A DNA stretch of 64,000 bases. Origin: CF-72 sp051006215 (GTDB lineage: Bacteria > Chloroflexota > UBA6077 > CF-72). The notes below the pieces were generated by a model. That model had not been told where the DNA came from. It ran no database searches and saw only the letters and a program-made list of their open reading frames with translations. The translations under genes were made by a program, and so were the position numbers. Shown one piece after another: positions 25,340-33,863 of this stretch. Within the stretch, counting starts at the first letter, position 1. The number at the start of each line of letters is the position of its first letter. The DNA lies in contig JBPCIO010000005.1 of the NCBI GenBank assembly GCA_051006215.1, positions 10,690 through 74,689 on the forward strand, given 5' to 3'.

Positions 25340-26053
25340 TCACATCCACGCCAGGCGCTCCAGCACGGTGGGATCGAGCACATGGATGCGGCCGCGTTCG
25401 AGCCGCACGGCACCGTCCTGGCTCAGTGCTTTGAGCGCCCGTCCGACGACCTCGCGGCGCGAGCCCGCCATGGCTGCCAGGAGCTCCTGCGTCAGACGCG
25501 GGGCACGACCGTGCTGACCTTCGAGCAGGATCTTGGCCAGGCGGCTGGTAACGTCGCGAAACGCCAGATCCTCGACCAGTGCCAGCGCCTCGCGAAGCCG
25601 GCCAGCAAACGTGCGGATGATGGCCAGGGCGATGCCAGGTCGTTCGGCGACAAAACGGATGAGGTCGCGCCTGCGCAACAAATACAGCGTGCAGTCCTCA
25701 ATTGCCTGGGCGCTAGCGGGGTTGGGCCCTTCGTCGAAGACAGCCACCTCGTTGAACATGTCGCCGGGCCGCAGCAGCCTGAGCACCTGCTCGCGACCCC
25801 GGGAGGACGTCTTATACAGCTTCAGGCGCCCCGCTTCGACCACGTACAGCACCGACGAGGCCGCGCCTTCGAGCAGCACGATCTGACCCGCTGGGTAGCT
25901 TCGATGGAACATCGCACCGCCAATCGCCCCCAGATCGTCAGCGGCGAGCGCGGTGAAGAAGGCCGATCCGAGCGCCCGCAGCTCGTCGGCAGACACCGCC
26001 CGCGGCTTCTGGCGCGTAGCCACTGATTCGGGGACCGTCAGGGTGACGGGCAA
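25340..26053 (-). CDS. Crp/Fnr-family transcriptional regulator
   Basis: A 237-residue regulator. A cyclic-nucleotide-binding beta-roll (about 45-150) shows YPAGQIVLLEGAASSVLYVVEAGRLKLYK and LLRPGDMFNEVAVFDEGPNPASAQAIEDC. The Arg-Ser pair of true cAMP sites is replaced (PNPAS), so the ligand is uncertain. The C-terminal winged helix contains LLAAMAGSRREVVGRALKAL, the recognition helix. No N-terminal cysteine cluster is present, so it is not an Fe-S FNR. TTG 26053 is proposed as start because a TATACT box ends 9 nt before it. An ATG at 26080 would place that box inside the coding sequence. It may control the adjacent ferredoxin gene. Confidence 0.86.
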   Translation of the reverse strand: MPVTLTVPESVATRQKPRAVSADELRALGSAFFTALAADDLGAIGGAMFHRSYPAGQIVLLEGAASSVLYVVEAGRLKLYKTSSRGREQVLRLLRPGDMFNEVAVFDEGPNPASAQAIEDCTLYLLRRRDLIRFVAERPGIALAIIRTFAGRLREALALVEDLAFRDVTSRLAKILLEGQHGRAPRLTQELLAAMAGSRREVVGRALKALSQDGAVRLERGRIHVLDPTVLERLAWM

Positions 26054-26062
26054 CTCGAACAG

Positions 26063-26068
26063 AGTATA
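26063..26068 (-). promoter_or_regulatory. -10 box (TATACT) of the Crp/Fnr gene
   Basis: Minus-strand TATACT, 9 nt before TTG 26053. It lies in the 64-bp divergent region shared with rlmD. Confidence 0.45.
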
Positions 26069-26117
26069 GGCACACTCCAACGCGGGTCCGTGTTCGCTAC
26101 GCTGACACGAACGGTAT

Positions 26118-27440
26118 GTGCCTCAAGGGCCCGCTCTACGGATTGTGCAAGGCGACCTGACCCTCTCAGCGCCGCTCCAGGTGGAGCTGACCGACGCTGC
26201 GTTCGGCGGCGAGTCCGTCGGGCACCTGCCGGACGGGCGGGTGGTATTCGTAGCCCGCGGCCTGCCTGGGGAAACGGCCTTGGTCCGGCTGCACCAGGAG
26301 CGACGCGATTTTGCACGAGCCGACCTCATCGAAGTCCAGCGCCCTGCCGCGGGCCGCGTCGATCCGCCGTGTCCGTATTACCAGGTCGGCTGCGGTGGAT
26401 GTAGCTGGCAGCATGCTGAATACGCACTGCAGCTGGAACTCAAACACGGCATTGTGGTCGACCAGCTTCGCCGTATCGGCCGTTTCTCGGAGACCGAGGC
26501 ACACGCCCTCGTCCGACCCCCGATCGGCATGCTCGATCCATGGCACTACCGCAATCAAGCTCGATTCAGCGTCGGCAACAAATACGGCGAGCTGTGCTTC
26601 ACGTATCGCAATACGCACCGTCTGTTGCGGATCGATCACTGCTGGATCGTTCACCCGGCGATCAACACCGCCCTCGAGAAGTTGCAAGGCCGTCTTCACA
26701 GCCTCGGTCGACGCATCCATCAGGTTTCGATCCGGGTGGGGGCCAACACGGGTGAAATCCTGATTTCGCCCAGCCTGCCCGAAGTGCCAGAGGTCGCGTC
26801 TGGCCATCCGTTTCTCGAAGAAGCGTTACTGGGCTGCCGGTTTCGCCTCCAGGCGCCGTCCTTTTTCCAGGTCAATACTCGCCGCGAGCTGCGAGCCCTG
26901 CCAGCCGCTATCGGAAAAGCGTGGCTGCCCCTACCTCAGGACGGCATCAGCATGGCCGAGCTTCTGGCCTTGCTGGTGATCGACCGCCTGCAGCCCGAGC
27001 CGAGCCAGGTCATCCTCGACGCCTACTCGGGGGTTGGCACGTTTGCGTTGCTCGTTGCGCCGTTCGTGCGCGAGGCCATTGGTATTGAAGAAGCACGCTC
27101 AGCCATCCGCGACGCCACATACAACGCGCGCCACGTACCCAATGCGCGCTTCGTCCAGGGCAAGACCGAAGCTGTGCTGCCGACAATGCAGCGTGAGATG
27201 GACAAACCGCCCGACGCGGTTGTTCTCGACCCGGCCCGAGTCGGCTGCCATCCCGACGTCCTGCAAGCCCTGCTGAGCCTTCGCCCGCGTCGCCTCGTGT
27301 ACGTGTCATGTGACCCGTCAACGCTCGCCCGCGACTTGCGCATTCTCGTGGACGGCGGCTTCACCCTGCACGAAGTCCAACCTCTGGATATGTTTCCGCA
27401 GACGTACCACATCGAGAACGTGGCCACGCTAAGCCGCTAG
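26118..27440 (+). CDS. rlmD: 23S rRNA (uracil-C5)-methyltransferase, RlmD/RumA family
   Basis: A 440-residue SAM-dependent enzyme. Residues about 10-70 form the TRAM RNA-binding domain. An Fe-S motif follows (C-x6-C-x2-C in PCPYYQVGCGGCSWQH, with a fourth Cys in DHCW). The C-terminal methyltransferase fold has VILDAYSGVGTFALL, the DPAR motif in VVLDPARVGC, and the nucleophilic Cys in YVSCDPSTLARD. The gene starts at GTG 26118; the ATG two bases upstream is out of frame. RlmD or the related RlmC/RlmCD positions (U1939/U747) cannot be separated by eye. Confidence 0.92.
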   Translation: MPQGPALRIVQGDLTLSAPLQVELTDAAFGGESVGHLPDGRVVFVARGLPGETALVRLHQERRDFARADLIEVQRPAAGRVDPPCPYYQVGCGGCSWQHAEYALQLELKHGIVVDQLRRIGRFSETEAHALVRPPIGMLDPWHYRNQARFSVGNKYGELCFTYRNTHRLLRIDHCWIVHPAINTALEKLQGRLHSLGRRIHQVSIRVGANTGEILISPSLPEVPEVASGHPFLEEALLGCRFRLQAPSFFQVNTRRELRALPAAIGKAWLPLPQDGISMAELLALLVIDRLQPEPSQVILDAYSGVGTFALLVAPFVREAIGIEEARSAIRDATYNARHVPNARFVQGKTEAVLPTMQREMDKPPDAVVLDPARVGCHPDVLQALLSLRPRRLVYVSCDPSTLARDLRILVDGGFTLHEVQPLDMFPQTYHIENVATLSR

Positions 27441-27469
27441 GTCGCCGCCCGGATCGAGCGGCCAGGCTG

Positions 27470-28315
27470 CTATCCGAGGCGGCTCAGGAGCCAACACACT
27501 CCCAGGGTGGGCAAGACCGCGAACACGAACAAACGCGCGGAGAGCACGAGACTCACGAAGCTGAGCCCGGCCCAGGCCACCCAGCTCGGCACATTCGCCT
27601 GCCGCAACACGACGTCGGCGGCGCCGCTCAGGAGCAGCGCACTCGGCAGGCCGGCCACAGCCAGACGCGGCAGCGATGACCAGCTCGGCAGCAGCAGCAG
27701 CCCGACGATGCCCCAGGCGAGCAGCGTCCCGCCCATCGAGGGGCCCACCCACGCCGCCAGGCGCCCGGTGGCTAGCGCGAACGCCGCAACACCAACTGGT
27801 GGGATGAGGCACGTGCTCAAAAGCTCCTGACGATGTTCGCCTTCCCACTCGTACGGGCCCGGCAATAAGTAGTACGCAGCAGCAATGGCGCCCAGGGGGC
27901 CTGGCAGTCCGGATCGAGACGATTGCTGCGCCTCGAACCACGCAGCTGGGGCCTCGGTCTGAGAAGACTCGGGCCATGCAGCCGGCCCTTCGGACGGCAC
28001 ACCACTCGCTGGGGCGCCCCGTGACGCGCGCGCCTGTGGGTGATCTGGGGGAGGCGGAGCTGCAACGGGGCCGCCGAAGCTGCGCGCCATGTCGTACCTT
28101 CGGCGCTGGACCGGGTCGCGCAGAACGCTGTGCGCTTGATTGATCAGCTTGGCACGCTGATGGTGCTGCGCCGCCAAGGTCGCGTCCGTGCCGGCTACAT
28201 CAGGATGGTGCTTCTTCATCAGCTGGCGGTAGGCCGCTTCGATGATCTCCTGATCGGCATCCGGATGGACCTGCAGCACGGTGTAGAAGTCCGGCGTACC
28301 GAGGCTATCGGCCAC
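27470..28315 (-). CDS. Membrane-anchored J-domain (DnaJ-like) protein
   Basis: A 281-residue protein. Residues 7-72 are a J-domain with the HPD motif in KKHHPDVAG and the flanking DFYTVLQVHPDAD and INQAHSVLRDPVQRRRYD helices. A Pro/Ala-rich linker follows, and about 145-281 hold four or five membrane helices. It lacks the Gly/Phe and zinc-finger regions of classical DnaJ. J-domains stimulate DnaK ATPase, so this one may recruit DnaK to the membrane. GTG 28315 overlaps the end of the upstream lipoprotein gene by 11 bp, suggesting co-expression. Confidence 0.82.
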   Translation of the reverse strand: MADSLGTPDFYTVLQVHPDADQEIIEAAYRQLMKKHHPDVAGTDATLAAQHHQRAKLINQAHSVLRDPVQRRRYDMARSFGGPVAAPPPPDHPQARASRGAPASGVPSEGPAAWPESSQTEAPAAWFEAQQSSRSGLPGPLGAIAAAYYLLPGPYEWEGEHRQELLSTCLIPPVGVAAFALATGRLAAWVGPSMGGTLLAWGIVGLLLLPSWSSLPRLAVAGLPSALLLSGAADVVLRQANVPSWVAWAGLSFVSLVLSARLFVFAVLPTLGVCWLLSRLG

Positions 28316-28871
28316 CTGGCGCTCCGTTCCGAATCCGCTGCATCACTTCCAGCAGTTCGTAGGCTTTGCTAGTGGCGGCGTTGAGTCTGGCGGCGTCCTC
28401 CTTGAGGGTCACCGGATCATTCACCGGGTCATGCGGATCATTCGGGCCGCCGGCGAACGATGCTGCTATGGCTCCGATCTCGTCGGCAATGCCAGCCAGC
28501 AGTTCGGGCACCCGCTGCGCAGCCGGCGGATCGGGCTGGAGAGTGGGTGCGTTGCTTGGCGGGCCCCCTCCGTCGGGCAGGCGGCTCTCAGGCGCCGGCT
28601 GTCGAGGCGCCACTGGCGCCGTGGCAACCGCGGACAATGCCGCGACTCGAAAGCGGGTCACGAGGACTTCATCCAAGTCTCCGCCGGTGAAGATCCCGAC
28701 CCGGCCGGGTGGCTTGGTGGCGATCTTGACACTGCTCAGGCGAGCCACCGGCTCGGCGTTCACGAAAAACGTCAACTCACCGTCCACAATCTGAACACTC
28801 AGCTCGTTCGGGACGGCGGCGGCGTGAACGGTGCTGGAGGGTGTCCACGGGACAAGGTCCGTCCAGCTCAC
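28305..28871 (-). CDS. C-terminal fragment of a frameshifted lipoprotein
   Basis: This frame continues the protein whose N-terminus is encoded at 28868-29335. Read upstream of its nominal GTG start (28871), the frame stays open to about 28943 and gives DQSGEFIVAAVGDRGEVGIWQRDGV, which completes the beta-sandwich begun in the other frame. The rest carries ELSVQIVDGELTFFVNAEPV and RVGIFTGGDLDEVLVTRF, strands typical of a concanavalin/laminin-G-like domain. A Pro-rich linker and a helical tail follow. Exact function is unknown. See the upstream fragment for the break point. Confidence 0.65.
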   Translation of the reverse strand: MSWTDLVPWTPSSTVHAAAVPNELSVQIVDGELTFFVNAEPVARLSSVKIATKPPGRVGIFTGGDLDEVLVTRFRVAALSAVATAPVAPRQPAPESRLPDGGGPPSNAPTLQPDPPAAQRVPELLAGIADEIGAIAASFAGGPNDPHDPVNDPVTLKEDAARLNAATSKAYELLEVMQRIRNGAPGGR

Positions 28872-29335
28872 GCCATCGCGCTGCCAGATGCCGACCTCGC
28901 CGCGATCGCCAACTGCGGCGACAATGAATTCACCCGACTGATCGACCCGTCACCAGCGCCGACGCCCTGATCCTCGACGACGAGGCCGTAGCCCCCTCCG
29001 GTTGGTCCACCTACTTTCTGAAACGTGCCGCTCACAATCACGTCTCGCGGCACCTCGGCCAGTGGTGAGCGCACAGCAACGAAGTCGCCCGGCCGTGTGG
29101 CAGCTAAGCGGTAGCCGTCTGCCGACACCCATGCGCCGCGACGTTGGTCATCCGGCCAACCGTGCGCAAACCCTCCATCCAACAGCATTCGTGGTGCGCC
29201 CCGCGGGATCGGCGTGGGAGCCAATCTGCCAGCTTCCTGACCGGCATTTCCAGGCGCCGCAGCCGGTGCCCGCGGGCCACACGCGGCAGCCCCCAACACC
29301 ACGCATGCCAACACGGCCGCCAGACCCCTGTGCAC
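28868..29335 (-). CDS. N-terminal fragment of a frameshifted lipoprotein
   Basis: The N-terminus is a lipoprotein signal peptide (about 1-19) with lipobox LGAAAC, then an Ala/Pro/Gly-rich spacer. A beta-rich region follows, with RMLLDGGFAHGWP and VSGTFQKVGGPTGGGYGLVVEDQG, which is the start of a concanavalin-like fold. After about residue 130 the translation turns into a Ser/Ala-rich chance sequence. The homologous continuation is found in another frame from about 28943, so one base appears to be missing at 28943/28944. GTG 29335 has a GGAGG Shine-Dalgarno 6 nt upstream. Either a real pseudogene or a sequence error. Confidence 0.7.
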   Translation of the reverse strand: MHRGLAAVLACVVLGAAACGPRAPAAAPGNAGQEAGRLAPTPIPRGAPRMLLDGGFAHGWPDDQRRGAWVSADGYRLAATRPGDFVAVRSPLAEVPRDVIVSGTFQKVGGPTGGGYGLVVEDQGVGAGDGSISRVNSLSPQLAIAARSASGSAMA

Positions 29336-29457
29336 TACATGCCTCCAACCCAGACTGTGTTGATCGGGTCAGTTCGAGCGAATAAACCACTGTAGTTGCC
29401 GCATCGATAGAAGTACAGATGTGGTAGTGAAAGCGCAACTTGGACGCAATCTCTGGC

Positions 29458-30942
29458 TCAGGCGCGAGGTCGGTACAGCCAGAAGCCGGCCCGCTGCCCG
29501 GCGGGAGCATAGCTTGCACGCAGCGTGTCTCGGAGAGCGGGTGTCCAGCGGGTGCCTTCGACTGGTCCGTCTAGCGGGTGCATAAGCGCGACCAGCTCGA
29601 ACCGGCGCGCAGCGATGGCGGCCAGGATCGGTTGTTCTGACCATTGGCCCTCGGCGCTCAAGAGTTGAAAGATCTGGAATTCGAACTCTATGCGCTTGCC
29701 CGCGGCGACGGCCAGCCCGGAATTATCCGTGAGCAGGGCACCGCTGTCCCGGGCGATCTCGTCTACGAAGCCAGCGTCGACCCGCAGCGGGGCCGAGCCG
29801 CCGTCCCCGACCAGCGACAAGTAACGTGGCGTCGACGGGTGCAGGAGCTCAGCCCCGTTCGTCGCGGCCTCTACCGCGAGGGCCTGATAGCCCGGCACCG
29901 CTACGAACAGCGAGCCAGCTACGACCACTGGCGCGACGAGGCGTGCCCTGGGCCAGGCAGCCAACCGATAGCTCCCCAGGGCCAGCAAGACGGCGGTCGC
30001 AGCGCTCAGCTCAAGCCAATAGTTGGACGACGCACCGAGCTTGGCCAGGCTGGGCAAGCTCGCCAGACAGGCAACGAAGTACATGCGCCACATGCGCTCA
30101 CCGGGCGCGGTCGGTAGCCCGAACGACGCCAACGCTGCCAGCACGGCCAGCCCGTTGTACTGCAGAAAGCTGCCCATCAGGGCTGCGAACGTGACCATAT
30201 CCGGCTCGTTGCCATTCGCGGCCACCGTGTGCCACAGGAACCAGCCGTGAGTGAGCCACTGCGCGACGCCAACTCCCACGACTCCTCCACCCCCGACAAT
30301 GGTGAAGAACCGAACGAGCTTCGCCCTACACGGCCAGATGGTCAGCCCAACCGCTAGCGGCGCGGCGAAGTAGGTCTGCTTGGTCGACAAGGCCAGTAAC
30401 AAGAGCACGCCAGCCAGCGACGACCGGCCGGTCGTCGCGAACGCCAGGCCGCACAGCGTCAGGCTAAGTGCCAGCGCGTCGACGCGGTGTAGCGGTGCCC
30501 AGAGTAGCGCGGTCATGTTCTGGGTCAAGAAAAAGCCGGCCGCCAGCGCACCCACCGACCAGCGCCCCGTCAACCGCTTGAGGCTCCACGCCATGGCCGT
30601 GACGCCCACGAGAGTGGCCACGAGGGAAATGGCGCGGCCGACGGTATAGCCGCTGTCGCCGACGACCCGCTGCAGCACGCCGACGACGACGTAATACAGT
30701 GGGGTGTAGGCAATGTGCATGATTGGGAGCTGATCGGGTGGGGAGTACAACCCCTCGCCATGAGCAACTCTGCGCGCGCCATCCAGAAGCCAGGACTCGC
30801 CGTATGTGAATTCCTCGGCCGGACTGACCAGGCGGCCAGCAGCGCTCAACACGAAGAGCGCTAGATACAGGGCCATGACTCCTGCCACGAGCGCCCACAG
30901 AGTGGCAGCCGCGGCCGCCTGCCGACGGTGCTCAGAACCCAT
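29458..30942 (-). CDS. Polytopic membrane protein, GT-C glycosyltransferase-like
   Basis: A 494-residue protein with about ten to eleven membrane helices and a short extracytoplasmic C-terminal domain. After the first helix an acidic loop reads FTYGESWLLDGARRVAHGEGLY, which resembles the catalytic acidic loop of polyprenol-phosphate-dependent GT-C enzymes (family 39/DUF2029-like). These move sugars from lipid carriers onto proteins or lipids on the outer face of the membrane. No sugar-nucleotide genes are adjacent. Two GT2 genes at 44-45.6 kb, one of the dolichyl-phosphate-mannose-synthase type, could supply its donor. Function is inferred from topology and loop chemistry only. Confidence 0.65.
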   Translation of the reverse strand: MGSEHRRQAAAAATLWALVAGVMALYLALFVLSAAGRLVSPAEEFTYGESWLLDGARRVAHGEGLYSPPDQLPIMHIAYTPLYYVVVGVLQRVVGDSGYTVGRAISLVATLVGVTAMAWSLKRLTGRWSVGALAAGFFLTQNMTALLWAPLHRVDALALSLTLCGLAFATTGRSSLAGVLLLLALSTKQTYFAAPLAVGLTIWPCRAKLVRFFTIVGGGGVVGVGVAQWLTHGWFLWHTVAANGNEPDMVTFAALMGSFLQYNGLAVLAALASFGLPTAPGERMWRMYFVACLASLPSLAKLGASSNYWLELSAATAVLLALGSYRLAAWPRARLVAPVVVAGSLFVAVPGYQALAVEAATNGAELLHPSTPRYLSLVGDGGSAPLRVDAGFVDEIARDSGALLTDNSGLAVAAGKRIEFEFQIFQLLSAEGQWSEQPILAAIAARRFELVALMHPLDGPVEGTRWTPALRDTLRASYAPAGQRAGFWLYRPRA

Positions 30943-30978
30943 CCAACGCCGACGGATCGTACCTGAGGCCGGCGACGT

Positions 30979-30984
30979 TACACT
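30979..30984 (+). promoter_or_regulatory. -10 box (TACACT) of ltaE
   Basis: TACACT with 12 nt to the ATG at 30997, in the 54-bp divergent gap with the membrane-protein gene. Confidence 0.4.
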
Positions 30985-30996
30985 GCCTGGACACTC

Positions 30997-32076
30997 ATGG
31001 CAGTCACCCTTCCGTACGCGCCAACACGCGACGCGGACGTCGCGCTACGAACCGACTTCCGCAGCGACACCCTGACCCAGCCGACGCCGGCGATGCGCGA
31101 AGCGATGAAATCCGCGCAGGTCGGCGACGACGTGTTCGGCGAGGACCCCAGTATCAATGCGCTAGAGGCGGAGGCTGCGCGCCTTTTCGCCAAGGACGCC
31201 GGACTGTTCGTGACCAGCGGCACCCAGGGCAATCTGCTGGCATTGCTCAGTCTGACGCAACCGGGCGACGAATTCATCGCCGAAAGCAGTTCGCATATGG
31301 CCAACTCTGAAGTCGGCGGAGCGGCTCGGCTTGGGGGGCTGACGTTGCGTCCGGTAGTCGGACACCTAGGCACGATCACCTCTCAGCAGGTCGAGGTTAC
31401 GGTCAGGCCCGAAAATGTTCACTACGCCCGTACCACGCTGCTCACGATCGAGAACACCCACAACGCCGCCGGCGGAACGGTCCTCAGACCCGAGGAGATG
31501 GATGACCTAGCAGCAACCGCACGCGAACGAGGCCTGAAGGTGCACGTCGACGGAGCGCGGATCTTCAATGCGGCCGTCGCGCTGGGCGTCGATCCGTCGG
31601 CCCTGGCCTGCAGTGCAGACACGCTGACGTTCTGCCTTTCCAAGGGCTTGTCAGCGCCGGTGGGCTCCGTGCTCGTCGGTCCGTCAGCCGTGATCGGCGA
31701 AGCCCGCCGCTATCGAAAAATGGTCGGCGGCGGGATGCGTCAGGCCGGCGTCCTGGCGGCGGCTGGACTGATAGCGCTGCGCGAGGGCGTAGCCCGTCTG
31801 ATCGAGGACCATCGCCGCGCCCGCAGCCTGGCTGAAGAATTGGCGCGTGTCCCGGGGCTGACCATCGACCTGGCGACGGTCCAGACCAACATCGTGCGTT
31901 TCGACGTCAGCCTGCTCGGGTACACCACGGCCTCGTTTGCCGAGGCGCTCAGGCGCCAGGGTGTCAGTGTTTCGGGAGGCGCGGCCCCAGGCGGCGTGCG
32001 GATGGTCGTGCATCGCCACATCGACGACGCAGCCGTGGAACAAGCGTTGGCCGCCGTCCGCAAGCTGCGCCCCTGA
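30997..32076 (+). CDS. ltaE: Low-specificity L-threonine aldolase
   Basis: A 359-residue fold-type I PLP enzyme that splits threonine or allo-threonine to glycine and acetaldehyde. Family blocks are DFRSDTLTQPTPAMREAM near residue 16, GDDVFGEDP, the AESSSHMANSE segment, KVHVDGARIFNAAVALG, and the PLP lysine in TFCLSKGLSAPVGS near residue 211. Glycine it makes could feed the GcvTHP system encoded upstream. The stop TGA overlaps the proposed CTG start of maf in CTGA. Confidence 0.94.
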   Translation: MAVTLPYAPTRDADVALRTDFRSDTLTQPTPAMREAMKSAQVGDDVFGEDPSINALEAEAARLFAKDAGLFVTSGTQGNLLALLSLTQPGDEFIAESSSHMANSEVGGAARLGGLTLRPVVGHLGTITSQQVEVTVRPENVHYARTTLLTIENTHNAAGGTVLRPEEMDDLAATARERGLKVHVDGARIFNAAVALGVDPSALACSADTLTFCLSKGLSAPVGSVLVGPSAVIGEARRYRKMVGGGMRQAGVLAAAGLIALREGVARLIEDHRRARSLAEELARVPGLTIDLATVQTNIVRFDVSLLGYTTASFAEALRRQGVSVSGGAAPGGVRMVVHRHIDDAAVEQALAAVRKLRP

Positions 32077-32723
32077 ACCCCGCGTCCCTGGTCCTGGCAT
32101 CAGCCTCGCCGCGCCGGCAGGCGCTGATGGGGCTGCTCAACCTGGTATGGCGTTCGGCGCCGGCCGACATCGACGAAGCGCGGTACAATCTGCCTGACCC
32201 ATTCGTGGGCGCGTTGAACGTGGCCGCCGCAAAGGCGCGTGCGGTACGACTATCGGGCGCCGAGGTGATCATCGCAGCGGACACACTCGTCGTAGCCGAC
32301 GGTGAGGTGCTAGGCAAACCGGCCGATGCTGACCACGCGCGTACCGTGTTGCGCCGCTTGCGTGGGCGAGCTCACGATGTGTTGACCGGCGTCGCCCTGC
32401 GCACAGGGCAGGGGCGTTACTGGGGCGGGGTGGTCTCGACCCGAGTACGGATGCGCGCGTACGTCGACCGAGACATCGAGGACTACGTCCGGCGGGGTGA
32501 GCCGTTCGACAAAGCCGGCGGCTATGCGATCCAGGACACCGAGTTTCGGCCGGTCGAGAGCGTCGAGGGCTGCTACCTCAACGTGGTCGGGCTGCCCCTG
32601 TGCGCGGTCGCGAGCGGCCTGAAGGCGCTGGGGCTCGACATCACCCCTTTGCCAGACACCATTGCAACGTGCCGATACTGTGGCGTTGGCGCCGAGCTCG
32701 TCTCAGTTGGCTCCAGACGCTGA
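32073..32723 (+). CDS. maf: Maf-family nucleoside triphosphate pyrophosphatase, probable CTG start
   Basis: A 216-residue enzyme that hydrolyses dTTP/UTP or modified nucleotides. The essential N-terminal motif LVLASASPRRQALM lies upstream of the first ATG (32127) and contains the phosphate-binding Ser-Arg-Arg. The frame has no ATG, GTG or TTG before it. The first usable codon is CTG 32073, which overlaps the ltaE stop as CTGA. Downstream, IIAADTLVVADGEVLGKP carries the catalytic Asp and FDKAGGYAIQ is the second conserved block. The C-terminus has a short CRYCG extension. Translation by termination-reinitiation at CTG is inferred. Confidence 0.85.
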   Translation: MNPASLVLASASPRRQALMGLLNLVWRSAPADIDEARYNLPDPFVGALNVAAAKARAVRLSGAEVIIAADTLVVADGEVLGKPADADHARTVLRRLRGRAHDVLTGVALRTGQGRYWGGVVSTRVRMRAYVDRDIEDYVRRGEPFDKAGGYAIQDTEFRPVESVEGCYLNVVGLPLCAVASGLKALGLDITPLPDTIATCRYCGVGAELVSVGSRR

Positions 32724-33218
32724 GCCGTCCTCGTGCTGGTACTGGCCAGCATAGCCAGCACTGGCCGGTTGGGTGAGCCGGAACAGCACCAGTTGCACAA
32801 TTCGGGCGCCGCGCTCGAGCCGCACGCCGTGCGGAGTGGTCACCACCAACAGCCCTTCGGCTCGGCCGGCATAACCGGCGTCCCAGACCGCGGTGGGCAC
32901 ATGACACCCCATCCGCAGCAGGCTCGAGCGGGGAAAACACAGGCCCCCGCAATCGAGCGGCAGCGACACCCGCTCCGCATAGCGGATACCGTACGTGCCC
33001 ATCTGCAGTTCGAGCCAGCCGCGGGCATCAAATTCGAGCACCTCACGCGCTGGCAAGTGGCGATCGACGGCAGCGATGCCCAACGCTCCGACGCCGCCAA
33101 AACGCCAGACACAGTCCAGCGACAGGTCCACGCCGTTGGGTTGCACGTGGGCCTGCTCGGCTGCGGCGCTCCGCAGTTCCACGATCTGCCGCCGTCGAAT
33201 CTCGTCACCGGCGAGCAC
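32703..33218 (-). CDS. dUTPase / dCTP deaminase superfamily protein
   Basis: A 171-residue trimeric-type nucleotide enzyme. The fold is marked by VQPNGVDLSLD, FPRSSLLRMG, AVWDAGYAG, GARIVQLVLF and YAGQYQHE. In dCTP deaminase the block after D-x-G-W/Y-x-G carries a catalytic Glu (VLEL). Here it reads AEGLLVV, so the Glu is not at the aligned position. That favours dUTP pyrophosphatase activity as in archaeal Dut proteins of this fold. The call is by motif only. Its 3' end overlaps convergent maf by 21 bp, so two nucleotide-pool-cleaning enzymes sit tail to tail. Confidence 0.8.
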   Translation of the reverse strand: MLAGDEIRRRQIVELRSAAAEQAHVQPNGVDLSLDCVWRFGGVGALGIAAVDRHLPAREVLEFDARGWLELQMGTYGIRYAERVSLPLDCGGLCFPRSSLLRMGCHVPTAVWDAGYAGRAEGLLVVTTPHGVRLERGARIVQLVLFRLTQPASAGYAGQYQHEDGSASGAN

Positions 33219-33224
33219 CAGCGG

Positions 33225-33863
33225 CTAAGACGCGACTTTGGTTTTTTCGCTTGGCGGGTCCTCGCGCACCATGGCGCGCCAGACGTTGTCCGCCACCCGT
33301 CGCGCCACGACACTGCCGAGTGCCATGAACACTGACAGCAGCCCTGCCCAGACAAACTTCTTGATCACCGTCGACTGACCCCTTCTCGCCTTTTTCTTGA
33401 GCGGCTCCAAGCGCGCGTCGCTGACGCGTACATAACCGCCATCCTCGGGATCGAGTTTCAAGACCAGGCCGCGCTGCCAGGCGCTGCCGATCTGTCGCCG
33501 CGAGTCGTCGACGCCCTCGCCAAGGCGCTCGACGCGCCCAGACAACTCGTCACGGACGTTCCTGACGCCCCGCCTCAATCGATTCTGCGGCTTGCGTCGT
33601 TCGCGCAAGGTGTTGACCAGCGCATATGCGCCGTACGCTACGGCGCCAGTGACCACCACGCCGGCGACCCCCAGCAAGGTTGGATTGTCGCGGACGCGCT
33701 CGACAACGTCTTCGCGGGCACGGGCACTGGTAACTCGCGCCTCGCCACTGGCCACCCCGCGCACACCCCGACGCACACGGCGCTCTATCTCGCCGACCGC
33801 AGCCGTCATGTCGCCGCGAAGGCGAGTTATTTCTCGCTCGGTGTCCGCAGGTGTCGCACCCAT
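33225..33863 (-). CDS. DUF3618-domain protein
   Basis: A 212-residue basic protein. The N-terminus (about 5-50) fits DUF3618: DTEREITRLRGDMTAAVGEIERRV. One membrane helix lies near 68-90, then a long basic amphipathic stretch that may form a coiled coil, and a final membrane helix near 178-200. DUF3618 genes often accompany holin-like YqjE genes, as here. Its role is unknown; envelope stress or membrane shape has been suggested for such pairs. ATG 33863 is chosen because homology begins there; the gene start overlaps the upstream gene by 37 bp. Confidence 0.72.
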   Translation of the reverse strand: MGATPADTEREITRLRGDMTAAVGEIERRVRRGVRGVASGEARVTSARAREDVVERVRDNPTLLGVAGVVVTGAVAYGAYALVNTLRERRKPQNRLRRGVRNVRDELSGRVERLGEGVDDSRRQIGSAWQRGLVLKLDPEDGGYVRVSDARLEPLKKKARRGQSTVIKKFVWAGLLSVFMALGSVVARRVADNVWRAMVREDPPSEKTKVAS

